DNA of 47,891 nt, taken from Paenibacillus artemisiicola (GTDB lineage Bacteria; Bacillota; Bacilli; Paenibacillales; Paenibacillaceae). Every line of letters begins with the position of its first letter. The stretch's first letter is position 1. Below, one piece after another: positions 1 to 9,201 of this stretch. The translations under genes and the position numbers were made by a program. Below the pieces are notes generated by a model. It ran no database searches, was not told where the DNA came from, and saw nothing but the letters and a program-made list of their open reading frames with translations. The stretch spans positions 1 through 47,891 of the forward strand of contig NZ_JAGGDJ010000044.1 in the NCBI RefSeq assembly GCF_017652985.1. The letters run 5' to 3'.

Positions 1-1297
1 GTCCCGGCCGGGCGACGGCGAGGGCGCGAACCGCGGCTCCGCGCCGTCGGCCCCCCGGCCCGTCCGGCCGACCTTGACGGAGGCGGAGCTGACAGGGCTC
101 CCCGTGGCCAAGTGGCACGAACGGTTCCAGGCGCGCCGCGGGCCGATGCACCTGCACGTCCGCACGGCGCAGGAGGCCGGCGAGCTGCTCGCCGACCTCC
201 AGGCCATGCGGCCCGAGCTGCCCTGGGCGCTGGAGCAGCTGTTCACGCTCCACGCCCTGCTGTTCGTGCTGGAGCGGATGGTCAAGCCGGCCCAAGCGGA
301 CTGGCGCCAATCGGGCCTGTTCATGGGCTACCATACGCAGCTCGCGCTGGACGGGCTGCGCGGCCAGGCGCGGAGCCTGCTCGAGGACAAGCTCGCGCTG
401 GCGGGCGACGACTCGGCGTACTGGGACCGGCTGATGGAGACGGCGGACTTCCTCCGGGAGCGCATGCTGACCGAGGACAAGACGCTCGGCTGCTTCGCGT
501 CGCTCTACGCGTCGCTGTGGCTGCACTGGCTCGGTCCCGGCTCGGCCGGAAGCCCGACGCTATACGAGGAGGAGCTGCGCAAGCTGCGGGCGGCGGAGGC
601 GGAGCTCGGGCCGTCCCTATCGCGCCTGCCGTGGACGCTCGCGCAATGCCTGCCGCTGCTCTGCCTGGCGCGCGACGCGGAAGCGCGGGCGCTGCTCGCC
701 CGCGGCGGGAGCGCGCTGATGCTGAAGCCGGAGCATCTCGCGCCGCTGCTCGGCATCCTGGAACGCGGCGGGCAATGGGCCCGGCTGCGCGATTGGCTCG
801 CGGAGACCGGCCCGCTGCTCGTCGGCTTCCGCGGCGAGGACCTGGCGTCCTACGGCGACTATTGGGAGGCGGTCGTGGCGCATCTGCCCGAGGCGGAGCC
901 GGCGATGTGGCGCACGCTCAAGGCGATGCTGCCGTTCTCGCGGTCCGTCTACGAGGACGCGCTGGCGGCGCACGGCTGCTGGGACCTGTGGATCGACCTG
1001 CAGATGTGCATGGGCCAAGATCCGCTGTCGTTCCGCGTGACCGCGCTGAAGCCGGTCGAGAAGGACGCGCCGGAGCTGCTGCTGCCCTTCTACCATCAGG
1101 CGGTGGAACGGTACGTGCTGCAGAAGAACCGCGACGGCTACAAGGCCGCGGCGAAGCTGCTGAAACGGCTCGCCAAGCTGTACGCCCGGCTGAAGCGGGG
1201 CGAGCGGTGGGAGCAGTTCATCGCCGCGTTCGCGAGCCGGAACAGCCGGCTGCGGGCGCTGCAGGAAGAACTGCGCAAAGGAGGACTGCTGTCATGA
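1..1297 (+). CDS. SWIM zinc-finger family protein, C-terminal part (5' end outside window)
   Basis: The reading frame is open to the left edge (first full codon at base 2), so the start and any N-terminal zinc-binding SWIM motif lie outside the window. The visible part, a little over 400 residues, is a helical, Leu/Ala/Arg-rich region ending in a basic helix-rich tail with motifs such as YKAAAKLLKRLAKLY. This ending and the position directly before an SNF2 helicase gene match the SWIM zinc-finger proteins paired with SNF2 helicases in Paenibacillus and Bacillus relatives. The stop codon overlaps the helicase start in an ATGA (1294-1297), which implies translational coupling. A TTG at 74 could be read as a start but has no convincing ribosome binding site. 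The biochemical role is unknown; nucleic-acid binding with the helicase is an inference. Confidence 0.7.
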   Translation, partial: SRPGDGEGANRGSAPSAPRPVRPTLTEAELTGLPVAKWHERFQARRGPMHLHVRTAQEAGELLADLQAMRPELPWALEQLFTLHALLFVLERMVKPAQADWRQSGLFMGYHTQLALDGLRGQARSLLEDKLALAGDDSAYWDRLMETADFLRERMLTEDKTLGCFASLYASLWLHWLGPGSAGSPTLYEEELRKLRAAEAELGPSLSRLPWTLAQCLPLLCLARDAEARALLARGGSALMLKPEHLAPLLGILERGGQWARLRDWLAETGPLLVGFRGEDLASYGDYWEAVVAHLPEAEPAMWRTLKAMLPFSRSVYEDALAAHGCWDLWIDLQMCMGQDPLSFRVTALKPVEKDAPELLLPFYHQAVERYVLQKNRDGYKAAAKLLKRLAKLYARLKRGERWEQFIAAFASRNSRLRALQEELRKGGLLS

Positions 1298-4200
1298 ACG
1301 CGTACGCCGATACGCTTACGATTCAAGCGAGCCTGACCGAACAGGGCGACGCGCTGATCTTCGGCGCGGACGCGTCCGGCTACGCGCCGGGGCTGCTCGT
1401 CAAGCAGCGGCTGTTCGCGCGGCACGAGCCGTCGTTCTACGGCACGGAGCTCGAGATCGAGAAGCTCCGGGACGAGCTGGAGCTCGTCGTGCTGCCGGCG
1501 GAGATGGTGCTGCCGTTCTTCGCCGACCCCGAATGGCTGCCGGTGCACGTGACCTGGCGGCTCGAAGGCGGCGCCGCGCGGCTCGCCGCGCTCGCGCCGG
1601 CGCTTGCGCGCGGCGTCGCGGAGCGCAAATTCGTCCCGAGCTTCGAGGCCTACAAGGCCGGCAAGCTGCGGTGGACGTGGGACGCGGAGGCGCTGGACGC
1701 GAAGTCACGCCGGGCGCTGCGCGCGCTCGCGGACGGCGCCGGCCGGGCGCGCGGCGGCAGCCTGTACGGCGGACCGGACGAGGACGGCGATTGGGACGAG
1801 CACGGCGTATGGGATGGCGATGCCCCGGACGCGGAAGCCCCGGAGTCGGAGGCGGCGGACGCCGCCTTCCTGGCCGGCCTCGGCGCCGCCTTCTCCGCGG
1901 CGGTGTTCCAGCGCCATTACGGCACGGAGGAAGCCGCCGGCGACCTGCGCCGCGACTTCCCGCTGCTGTTCGCGCGCGACCGCGCCGCGGCGGCCGCGGG
2001 CCTCGACGAGCGCGGCTGGCTCGTCGCCGCCGGCTGGAAGGCCGACACGCTGCCGTTCCGGCCGCTCCTGCAGCTGCTGGAGCCGGAGGACGCCGAAGCC
2101 GGCGGCTGGCGCCTCGCGCTCCTGCTGCAGGACAAGCTCGAACCGGCGAAGCTCGCGCCGGTCCGGCTGGCCGCGGACGGCGAAGCCTCCGGGACGTGGC
2201 CCTCCGGCTGGACGCCGCACGTGCGCGAGCGCTCCGCGGCGTGGCTCGCGCATCTGCGCGCGAGCCTGCCGGCCGACCGGCTGGCCGGCAGCCCCGCGGA
2301 CGTGCTGAACGCCCCGCTGCCCGACGACGACGCGTGGCGGTTCCTGACCGCGGACAGCCAGCGCCTCCTGGCCGCCGGCTGGCAGGTGCTGCTGCCCGCC
2401 TGGTGGGAAGAGGCGAGCCGCAAGAAGCCGCGCCTGCGCGCGAAAGTCCGCCCCGGCGAAGGCGAGGGCGCGCGCAAGGACGGCGGCCGGTCCTTCTTCG
2501 GCCTCGACGCGCTGATCGATTTCGACTGGCGCGTCTCCATCGGCGATGCCGACCTCAGCGAGGAAGAGTTTCGGGAGCTGGTCGCCCGCGGCGAGCGGCT
2601 CGTGCGGTTCCGCGGTCAATGGGTGCCGCTCGATCCCGCCCTGCTCGCGCAGATCCGCAAGGCGATGGCGGGCGTCGATCCGCGGCGGGGGCTGTCCTTC
2701 CAGGACGTGCTGCAGCTGCATTTGCGGCGCAACCGCGCTTTCTTCCTGCCGGCGGGCGCGGACAAGGCCGGCGAGCGCGGCGGCGAAGAAGACGGCGAGC
2801 ACGAAGGCGGGCTGGAGGTGGACGTCGAGCTGAACGCCCACCTGACGACCGTCATGGCGCAGCTGACGCAGCAGACGGACTGGCCGTCGGTCCCCGTGCC
2901 GCCGACGCTGCATGCGGAGCTGCGCAGCTACCAGCAGGCCGGCTTCTCGTGGCTCGCTTTTCTGCGCCGGTTCGGGCTCGGCGCCGTCCTGGCCGACGAC
3001 ATGGGCCTCGGCAAGACGATTCAGTTCATCGCGTACCTGCTGCACGTCGCGGAGGAACCGGCCGCGAACGGAGGACGCCGTCCCGCGCTGCTGATCTGCC
3101 CCACCTCGGTGCTCGGCAACTGGCAGAAGGAGGTGCGCCGCTTCGCGCCGTCGCTGCGCATCCTGCTCCATTACGGCAGCAAGCGGCTGAGCGGCGGCGC
3201 GTTCTACGAGGAAGCGGCGGAGGCCGATCTCGTGCTGACCTCGTACGCGACGTCGACGCTGGACCAGGAGCTGCTCGGCGGTTACACCTGGACGGCGATC
3301 TGCCTCGACGAGGCGCAGAACATCAAGAACGCCGGCACGAAGCAGGCCATGGCGGTCAAGAGCTTCCCCGCGCGGCACCGCATCGCGCTGACGGGCACGC
3401 CGATCGAGAACCGGCTCGCGGAGCTGTGGTCGATCTACGATTTTACCAATCCGGGCTATCTCGGAAGCGCCCGTACGTTCGCCGAGCGGTTCGGCCAGGC
3501 GATCGAGCGCGAGCGCGACGAGAAGCGGACGCAGGAGCTGCAGCGGCTCGTGAAGCCGTTCATGCTCCGGCGCAAGAAGAAGGATCCGAACATCATGCTG
3601 GACCTGCCGGAGAAGAACGAGATGAAGACGTACATCCACCTCACCGGCGAGCAGAGCGCGCTCTACGAGCAGACGGTCAAGGAGCTGATGGACGAGGTCA
3701 AGAAGCTGGAGGGCATTCAGCGCAAAGGCGCGATCCTCTCCGCGCTGACGCGGCTGAAGCAGCTGTGCGACCACCCCGTGCTGCTGACGAAGGAGGCCGT
3801 GCCGGTGCCGGAGGACGAGCGCGAGGAAGCCGCCGAATCGGCGATGCTCATCGGCCGCTCCGCCAAGCTCGAACGGCTGCTCGACCTCGTGAAGGAGCTG
3901 CGCGAGGAGGGCGAGCGCTGCCTCATCTTCACGCAGTACATCGGGATGGGCGAGATGCTGCAGCGCGTGCTCGGCCGGGAGCTCGGCGAGCCCGTCCTGT
4001 ACCTGCACGGCGGCTCGTCCAAGACGGCGCGCGACCGGATGATCGAGCGGTTCCAATCCCGGGAGCTGCCGGACGCGGAACAGCCGAACGTGTTCATTCT
4101 ATCGATCAAGGCCGGCGGCGTCGGGCTCAACCTGACCGCGGCGAACCACGTGTTCCATTTCGACCGCTGGTGGAACCCCGCCGTGGAGAATCAGGCCACG

Positions 4201-4410
4201 GACCGCGCCTACCGGATGGGCCAGACGCGCGACGTGCAGGTGCACAAGTTCATCTCGCTCGGCACGCTGGAGGAACGGATCGACGAGATGCTCGAGAGCA
4301 AGCAGCAGTTGAGCGACGACGTCATCACGAGCTCGGAGGGCTGGATCACGGAGCTGTCGACGGACGCGCTGCGCGATCTGTTCACGCTGCGGCGCGACTG
4401 GTCGGAGTAA
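1294..4410 (+). CDS. SNF2-family DEAD/DEAH-box helicase
   Basis: Encodes 1038 residues. The first half (about 1-500) is the SNF2-associated region typical of bacterial members; the ATPase core follows. Motif I reads LADDMGLGKT (about 565-574), motif II is DEAQ (672-675), motif III is ALTGTPIENRL (about 693-703), and motif VI is QATDRAYRMGQ (967-977). These are all the residues needed for ATP binding and hydrolysis. Family members are cytoplasmic double-stranded-DNA translocases; the substrate of the bacterial HepA-independent type is not established. The ATG at 1294 overlaps the upstream stop, with AAAGGAGG about 10 bases before it, so the two genes form one transcription unit. A terminator follows at 4445-4471. 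Length and motifs look complete. Confidence 0.95.
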   Translation: MNAYADTLTIQASLTEQGDALIFGADASGYAPGLLVKQRLFARHEPSFYGTELEIEKLRDELELVVLPAEMVLPFFADPEWLPVHVTWRLEGGAARLAALAPALARGVAERKFVPSFEAYKAGKLRWTWDAEALDAKSRRALRALADGAGRARGGSLYGGPDEDGDWDEHGVWDGDAPDAEAPESEAADAAFLAGLGAAFSAAVFQRHYGTEEAAGDLRRDFPLLFARDRAAAAAGLDERGWLVAAGWKADTLPFRPLLQLLEPEDAEAGGWRLALLLQDKLEPAKLAPVRLAADGEASGTWPSGWTPHVRERSAAWLAHLRASLPADRLAGSPADVLNAPLPDDDAWRFLTADSQRLLAAGWQVLLPAWWEEASRKKPRLRAKVRPGEGEGARKDGGRSFFGLDALIDFDWRVSIGDADLSEEEFRELVARGERLVRFRGQWVPLDPALLAQIRKAMAGVDPRRGLSFQDVLQLHLRRNRAFFLPAGADKAGERGGEEDGEHEGGLEVDVELNAHLTTVMAQLTQQTDWPSVPVPPTLHAELRSYQQAGFSWLAFLRRFGLGAVLADDMGLGKTIQFIAYLLHVAEEPAANGGRRPALLICPTSVLGNWQKEVRRFAPSLRILLHYGSKRLSGGAFYEEAAEADLVLTSYATSTLDQELLGGYTWTAICLDEAQNIKNAGTKQAMAVKSFPARHRIALTGTPIENRLAELWSIYDFTNPGYLGSARTFAERFGQAIERERDEKRTQELQRLVKPFMLRRKKKDPNIMLDLPEKNEMKTYIHLTGEQSALYEQTVKELMDEVKKLEGIQRKGAILSALTRLKQLCDHPVLLTKEAVPVPEDEREEAAESAMLIGRSAKLERLLDLVKELREEGERCLIFTQYIGMGEMLQRVLGRELGEPVLYLHGGSSKTARDRMIERFQSRELPDAEQPNVFILSIKAGGVGLNLTAANHVFHFDRWWNPAVENQATDRAYRMGQTRDVQVHKFISLGTLEERIDEMLESKQQLSDDVITSSEGWITELSTDALRDLFTLRRDWSE

Positions 4411-4444
4411 CGGAGCAGCGCAGCTCCATCTGCATAGCGGCATC

Positions 4445-4471
4445 AGGATGGCCCCGCGCCATCCTTTTTTT
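4445..4471 (+). terminator. Rho-independent terminator after the SNF2 gene
   Basis: An 8-bp stem (4445-4452 with 4458-4465) closes a 5-base loop and is followed by seven T residues. It lies 35 bases after the helicase stop codon. Confidence 0.9.
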
Positions 4472-4697
4472 GCGTTTTTCGCGGAGTACCCCCTCCATTG
4501 ATTCATGTCCCGCTACGCCGGGTAACATCAAACTACATGGCAGACAAGTCCTCCGTACCCACTTTTCGCCATGCCCATAGGCGATTTGGATCAATCCGCA
4601 GCATCGGCCATTACTATCTTCTCAGATGATCTCAAATGCGCTCCGCTTGGCACGACGCACCAGCAGGAACGGTTTGCCCACCCTACCCATTCATTAA
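4472..4697. other. Gene-free interval before the stalk-protein gene
   Basis: Between the helicase terminator and the ribosome binding site at 4698 I see no convincing gene on either strand and no clear consensus promoter. Base composition is less GC-rich than in the flanking genes, as expected for a promoter and leader region. I looked for a cyclic-di-GMP or other common riboswitch core and did not find one that I can defend. Confidence 0.5.
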
Positions 4698-4711
4698 GGA
4701 GCGTGACGTAA

Positions 4712-5236
4712 TTGAAGACGAAAAAGCTGATCCTTCCCCTGCTCGGATTGACCCTGATGATGCCTGCGCTGGCGAACGCCGACGCGATGCCGAACGAACC
4801 GACGGCGCCGGCGACCAGCGCGGCGGATATGCCGGCCGCTCCGATGAGCGTATACACGGTGAAGCTGAAGGTGAACAGTCCGATGCTGAACAATAACGGC
4901 CGCATGGTGACGATGGATACGAGCCCGATGTTCTGGAAGGGCATGGTGTACGTGCCGGTGCGCGCGCTCGCCGAAGGGGTCGGCGCGAAGGTCGCGTGGG
5001 ACGCGACGACCGGAGCGACGGTCGTCTGGGCCGGACCGGACGTCATGAAATTCTGGGTAGGCCGGGAAGCGATGGAGATCAACGACGCGAAAGTCTCCAT
5101 CGGCTCGAAGGTCGTGCTGAACGACGACGGCCGCGTCATGGTGCCGCTGCGCTTCATCGCGGAGCAGCTCGGCTGGGAGCTCGACTACAGCGCGCTCGAC
5201 TGGTCCTTGACGCTGACGAAGATGGTCAACCGATAA
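4712..5236 (+). CDS. Secreted copper-amine-oxidase N-terminal-like (stalk) domain protein
   Basis: Encodes 174 residues with a TTG start chosen because AAGGAG at 4698 lies at proper distance. Residues 1-23 are a signal peptide (two lysines, a Leu-rich core, then ALANA). Residues about 45-172 form one copy of the copper-amine-oxidase N1-like stalk domain, seen in the recurring pattern of VYVPVRALAEGVGAKVAWD followed later by MVPLRFIAEQLGWELDY. Despite the name, this domain has no catalytic function and acts as a wall-associated or extracellular spacer in Paenibacillus-type bacteria. The gene is monocistronic, ending at a strong shared terminator (5278-5311). The exact function is unknown. Confidence 0.9.
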   Translation: MKTKKLILPLLGLTLMMPALANADAMPNEPTAPATSAADMPAAPMSVYTVKLKVNSPMLNNNGRMVTMDTSPMFWKGMVYVPVRALAEGVGAKVAWDATTGATVVWAGPDVMKFWVGREAMEINDAKVSIGSKVVLNDDGRVMVPLRFIAEQLGWELDYSALDWSLTLTKMVNR

Positions 5237-5277
5237 TCGCGCCCGCGCCGCAAGGCGCAGCCGCGCATGCGCATCAC

Positions 5278-5311
5278 GAAAGGCCGCCCGGGATCGCCCG
5301 GGCGGCCTTTC
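5278..5311. terminator. Bidirectional terminator between convergent genes
   Basis: A perfect 15-bp stem (5278-5292 with 5297-5311) with a 4-base loop lies between the stalk-protein gene (+) and the secreted protein gene at 5372 (-). T-rich sequence follows on the plus strand (CGTTTAT); on the minus strand the tail is weaker. Confidence 0.8.
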
Positions 5312-5371
5312 GTTTATCCTGCGGCCGTTCTTCCGGCCGCCGTCTTGTTTTCCGTCATCTTGCCGAGCTGC

Positions 5372-6820
5372 TTATTCGGTAATCGCGAATCCCAAGCGGA
5401 TCGCCGGAATGGCGGAGCCGGGATGGTCCTCGCCATAGGTCAACTGAGGCGCGAGATAGACGTCGGGGTTCCGCTGCTCTCCCCGATAGATCCCCGGATA
5501 CAGATCGATGAGGTGGTAACCCGGTTCGCCTGAAGCGACGATCGTGAAGGTTGCCGTTCCTTGGCTGTTGAAGCCGCACATGTAACCCAGGTAGGCATTG
5601 TCATAATCCAGGTAATAGGCGTTATCGTATTCCGTCCAGCCGACTCCTTTGATCTGTATGGCAATTTCGGTACCCGCAGGTCCGGACGTTGGCGTCATTT
5701 TGACGACCGACGGCAGGATCGACAAGTAGACCTCGCCATAAGTAACGCCGGCAACTTTCAATTCCATCCGATGCGGCACACCGCCAAGATCGTCGGGGAT
5801 CGGGAAGCCGTAGCTCAAACTGCCGTTGGCATCCGTCCGGGCCGTGCCGATGACCTTCGTTTTCTCTTCGAAATTCTTGCCCGAGATCCGGCTTCCTTCC
5901 ATTGTATGCCAGACAAGCTTAGCCGATTGCGCCGCCGGCATCCCGCTCGCCTTCAGCATTACGCGATCCCCCACGTGCCCGGACGATTGGCTAAGCGAAG
6001 CGGATACGCCGGGCTTATTCGACAGGGCGGGCAGGCGCACGCCGCCGCCGGCCGCCTTGGGCGAAGCTTCCGCTTCGGGCTCGGCGGCCGGCGGTCCGCC
6101 GGTCACGTCGAACGTAAAGCTCGGAACGGGCAAATACGCATTCGGCGCTTCCGTATAATTCACGTACGGCATGCCCAAATAACCATGCCATATCGTGATC
6201 GTATGCTTGCCGGCCGGGCCGGAGGCCCGAATCTTCGCGGTCGCGCTGCCATTCGTGGAGACGGCGGAGATCAGGCCCGTCATCTTGTTGTCGTAAGACA
6301 ATTGCCAGTTGCTTTCCATGGTCGAATAGCCGATTCCCTCGGCCTGGACCGTGATTTCCGTTCCGACCGGGCCGGACTCCGGCGAGAGCCGGAACGTCGG
6401 CGCGACGAAGACGTTGTTTTGGGCGGCATGCTTATTGTCTTGGCTTACGTAGATCGTATGGTCGCCGCCGAAACCTCTCGGAACGGCGAAGCTCCCCTGC
6501 CAGTTTCCTTGTTCGTCGGACATGCCGGACAGCAGCGTCTTCACTTCGGGTTTGTACGCCGGCCCGATGAAACGGTACAAGCCTTCGATCGCGTAGCTGC
6601 CTTGCTCGGTTTCCCAATGCAGGTTAACGGGCGCGTTCGGTTTCAGGCCCGCGGCCGAGAAATGAAGGATCGATCCTACGGTACCTTTGCTTTCCGCGGT
6701 TTGTACGGTCGGCGCGACGGATTGTCCGCTCGCCGACGCAGGGCCGGCTATTCCCAAGAACGACGTTACCAGGACCAAAAGCGAGCTCAGGAAGGTGAAC
6801 GGATGCGTGATGGGTTTCAT
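5372..6820 (-). CDS. Secreted two-module Ig-like/TIG-like repeat protein
   Basis: Encodes 482 residues with a signal peptide (1-31, ending PASASG). The protein has an A-B-A-B architecture. Module A is seen at about 45-140 and again at 276-370 (both begin with a G-x-VG pattern and contain LHWET or LVWHT). Module B is seen at about 141-240 and 371-460 (both begin SGPVGTEI or SGPAGTEI). A Pro/Glu/Ala-rich linker (241-266) joins the halves. The B modules resemble IPT/TIG or related Ig folds, so an extracellular structural or binding role is likely, but no catalytic residues are visible. The start lies 27 bases after the stop of the stalk-domain gene at 6848, so they are probably co-transcribed. 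Confidence 0.75.
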   Translation of the reverse strand: MKPITHPFTFLSSLLVLVTSFLGIAGPASASGQSVAPTVQTAESKGTVGSILHFSAAGLKPNAPVNLHWETEQGSYAIEGLYRFIGPAYKPEVKTLLSGMSDEQGNWQGSFAVPRGFGGDHTIYVSQDNKHAAQNNVFVAPTFRLSPESGPVGTEITVQAEGIGYSTMESNWQLSYDNKMTGLISAVSTNGSATAKIRASGPAGKHTITIWHGYLGMPYVNYTEAPNAYLPVPSFTFDVTGGPPAAEPEAEASPKAAGGGVRLPALSNKPGVSASLSQSSGHVGDRVMLKASGMPAAQSAKLVWHTMEGSRISGKNFEEKTKVIGTARTDANGSLSYGFPIPDDLGGVPHRMELKVAGVTYGEVYLSILPSVVKMTPTSGPAGTEIAIQIKGVGWTEYDNAYYLDYDNAYLGYMCGFNSQGTATFTIVASGEPGYHLIDLYPGIYRGEQRNPDVYLAPQLTYGEDHPGSAIPAIRLGFAITE

Positions 6821-6847
6821 TGGCTTGACCTCGCTTCCATGGCGCGC

Positions 6848-7612
6848 TTAGTTCGCCGTTCCCCCCGAGGCCGCGGATTCCGGCGCGACGATCGTGATGA
6901 GCGAAGGAGCGACTTGAAACGGCTTGTATTCGCCTTTCATGATGGGCGTTTCGGCGGTGACGTAATAATGTAGCGTGCCTTTCGGAGTCGCGTCCGTCAC
7001 TTTGTAATTCGCGCTCCAAAACCGCTCGCCGTCCGGCGCATCGGGCGGGTGCTGCCCCAGCTGCATATCCAGCACTTCGCCCGTGCCGAGATGCACCTGC
7101 AGCTTCGCGTCTTCCGCCAACAAGCCCGTGATCGGATTCTGGGCTTTCATCCGGAAGACGATCCCGTCCCCGACGGTAAAACGGTTTTGCGGCACGCAGC
7201 CCGCGTTTTGGGAAACGACGTCGCCGAAGACGACCAGCCCGGCAGTAAAGTTCATCTGCGCCGTGCGCGTTTTTTCGTTCCAGGTCAAGCTTTTCGCTCC
7301 GGCCGCATTCGCCAGATTCCGAATATACACCGTCGGAACGCGGTTCGTTTCGATCACGTTAAGCGTGCTCCCGTTCAGGATTGCCGTATGTTTCTTGCCG
7401 TCGTAGACGTAGTTGATCCCCGTCATGCCGGAGAAGCGCTCGAGATCCACGTAAACCCTGCCGTCCGTCATATGGTTGGCGGACGAAACCAGCACCGTTC
7501 CGTTGACCGTTACCGCTAGGTTCGCTCCGTTCGCGGAGACGGCAGCCGGCACGGCTGCGCCGACCGCGGCTGCCAGCAGCAGCGATGCGGCCAGCTTCTT
7601 CATGCGTTTCAT
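6848..7612 (-). CDS. Secreted stalk-domain (copper-amine-oxidase N1-like) protein
   Basis: Encodes 254 residues. Residues 1-28 are a signal peptide (lysines, Leu/Ala-rich core, AAVSANG). Residues about 33-135 are a stalk domain with GRVYVDLERFSGMTGINYVYD and a second half ending in LTWNEKTRTAQMNF. The C-terminal 110 residues look like a beta-rich domain without a recognised family. AAAGGAGG lies about 12 bases upstream of the ATG. It sits 39 bases after the alpha/beta hydrolase gene and 27 bases before the two-module secreted protein gene, with no terminator on either side, so the secreted pair is probably made together. Function is not known. Confidence 0.85.
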   Translation of the reverse strand: MKRMKKLAASLLLAAAVGAAVPAAVSANGANLAVTVNGTVLVSSANHMTDGRVYVDLERFSGMTGINYVYDGKKHTAILNGSTLNVIETNRVPTVYIRNLANAAGAKSLTWNEKTRTAQMNFTAGLVVFGDVVSQNAGCVPQNRFTVGDGIVFRMKAQNPITGLLAEDAKLQVHLGTGEVLDMQLGQHPPDAPDGERFWSANYKVTDATPKGTLHYYVTAETPIMKGEYKPFQVAPSLITIVAPESAASGGTAN

Positions 7613-7651
7613 GATCGATGATGTCCTCCTTTAAATTCCGCGTTCATCGGC

Positions 7652-8563
7652 TTAGGCTTCGGTACGCGCACCGTGAGCGACGAAATCGCGCACGGCTTCC
7701 GCGAATTCCCGCGGGCGCTCGACATGGCTCATGTGGCCGCCCGCCACGAACGTATAAAGCTGCGAATCCGGCAGCTTCTCGTCCATTTCCGCAGCCCAGC
7801 GCGGGCCGCAGTTGAAATCGTGTTCGCCGACCAGGATGAGCGCCGGTACGCGTATCCCGGTTAAAACCTCTCTCACGTCCCACGTATGCGGCTTTCGGGG
7901 AACGAGGTAAAAATTCAAGTTGTCCCGCCACGTCGCGAAGGCTGACGGGAGGTTCCGATAATCGCCGAAGAACGCGGGCAGCAGCCGTCCCAACAGGTGG
8001 AGGAACGATTCATTGTCTCGCGCCGCGCCCGCCCCCATGTCCTTCCACGCCTGCCATGCGTCTTGCGCCTCGGGACGATCCGGCCAGCGCCGGGCGTAGA
8101 GCTCGATTTGCCGTGCCTGCTCCTCTGCGAGTTCCTGTACCATGCAAGGCGCGCTGCTATAGAGAATGAGACCTTCGAGCTCATCCGGGTAATCGAGCGC
8201 ATATTGAAGTCCGACAAAACCGCCGTGCGAATGGCCCAGGAAGTAGGGCTTCCGGGCTCCGACGCGCTTGGCGATCTCATGCGCGTGATAGGCATACCGC
8301 GGCATCGTGTATTCTTCGTCCGGCAGCAGCCCGGAATCCCCCGTCCCTGCGGGCTCGATATAGACGACGGTCATGGTTTGTTCGAGCAGCGGCATGCGCA
8401 TGTAATTCCAATCGAAACCGGGGCCGCCCGGGTGAACCAGGCAAACCGGCCCTTGGCCGGCGACGCGGAAGCTGTGGACGACGCCGTCGATCGTGATTTT
8501 GTGCTGCAGAGGCTCCAGGCCATCGCGAAAATCGGGCTCGGACGAGGAGAGAATGTTCGTCAT
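7652..8563 (-). CDS. Alpha/beta hydrolase, proline iminopeptidase-like
   Basis: Encodes 303 residues from the ATG at 8563, chosen because GGAGG lies eight bases upstream; an upstream in-frame ATG at 8587 has no such site. The fold is shown by HPGGPG (44-49, oxyanion-hole motif like the HGGPG of prolyl iminopeptidases), the nucleophile elbow GHSHGG (serine 112), an acid region with LVGEHDFNCGP near 240 and a histidine in VAGGHMSHVE near the C-terminus. No signal peptide, so it acts in the cytoplasm. Family members hydrolyse N-terminal proline peptides or small esters; the substrate here cannot be told. It follows the cupin gene by 60 bases and precedes a secreted stalk protein. Confidence 0.85.
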   Translation of the reverse strand: MTNILSSSEPDFRDGLEPLQHKITIDGVVHSFRVAGQGPVCLVHPGGPGFDWNYMRMPLLEQTMTVVYIEPAGTGDSGLLPDEEYTMPRYAYHAHEIAKRVGARKPYFLGHSHGGFVGLQYALDYPDELEGLILYSSAPCMVQELAEEQARQIELYARRWPDRPEAQDAWQAWKDMGAGAARDNESFLHLLGRLLPAFFGDYRNLPSAFATWRDNLNFYLVPRKPHTWDVREVLTGIRVPALILVGEHDFNCGPRWAAEMDEKLPDSQLYTFVAGGHMSHVERPREFAEAVRDFVAHGARTEA

Positions 8564-8623
8564 CAGGTGTTCCTCCGTTCTTGTCATGAAGTGCGGAATA
8601 GCCGTTCTAGCGTTCAGGGATTT

Positions 8624-9106
8624 TTAGAGGCCCGGATAGGTGATGTTGTATTTTTTGGATACTTCGATGAGTTTTTGAAGCAGTTCGGGCGTTGGAGGCT
8701 CCATATTCGCTTCCATGCCCTCCTCGTAAGGAACGCCCAGTTCTTTGACGAAGGAATCGAAGCCCGCCGGGTAGGCCGTCACCAGGAAACGAGCCTGCTC
8801 GGACCTCACCTTGAACGTATGCGGAATGCCGCGGGGGGCGAAGACATACTCTCCGCTTCGCACCGAAAACGTGTCGTCCCCAAGCGTCATCTCGATTTCT
8901 CCGTCCAACACGTAGAACGATTCGTCTTCGCTTCCGTGGACGTGAAGCGGCGGGCCGTCATTCTCGCGTACCGAGCAATGCACCACGCAAAATTCCCCGT
9001 TCGTGTCTTCCCCGCTGACCAAAATGGAATTAATGTCGGTCAGGAATAAATACGTATTGTCGTTGTCCGGCTTCCGGCGCATTGCACCTGCTTTTGGATG
9101 GTTCAT
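8624..9106 (-). CDS. Cupin-domain protein
   Basis: Encodes 160 residues from the ATG at 9106, preceded by an AGAGGAG site; a longer frame starting at 9172 would begin inside the promoter region. The single cupin barrel shows the first motif around PPLHVHGSEDESFYVLDGE (metal-binding H55, H57 and E62) and the second at PRGIPHTF (H96). Such proteins bind a metal and act as small dioxygenases, isomerases or sensors of small ligands; nothing here shows which. It is the first gene of a leftward cluster, just downstream of a consensus promoter (9173-9201) and divergent from a TetR-type regulator that may control it. Confidence 0.85.
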   Translation of the reverse strand: MNHPKAGAMRRKPDNDNTYLFLTDINSILVSGEDTNGEFCVVHCSVRENDGPPLHVHGSEDESFYVLDGEIEMTLGDDTFSVRSGEYVFAPRGIPHTFKVRSEQARFLVTAYPAGFDSFVKELGVPYEEGMEANMEPPTPELLQKLIEVSKKYNITYPGL

Positions 9107-9172
9107 GGTTGCTCCGTCTCCTCTAAGCTGTCGTTTTTTTACCTGCGCAGTATTTAGATCGATCATTCCCAT

Positions 9173-9201
9173 ATTTAAAACCCATTCGCCCTTTTTGTCA
9201 A
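9173..9201 (-). promoter_or_regulatory. Sigma-A promoter for the cupin gene cluster
   Basis: On the minus strand a perfect TTGACA (9196-9201) is separated by 17 bases from TTAAAT (9173-9178), 67 bases before the cupin start codon. Confidence 0.7.

Noticed and set aside
1533..4580. Long open frames in two other frames across the SNF2 gene, on both strands
   Set aside because: The SNF2 frame contains all helicase motifs; the others have Arg/Ala-rich composition typical of shifted frames in GC-rich DNA.
4472..4711. Cyclic-di-GMP (GEMM) riboswitch upstream of the stalk-protein gene
   Set aside because: A stretch resembling GGGCAAACC appears only on the wrong strand and the second helix and receptor pieces do not match.
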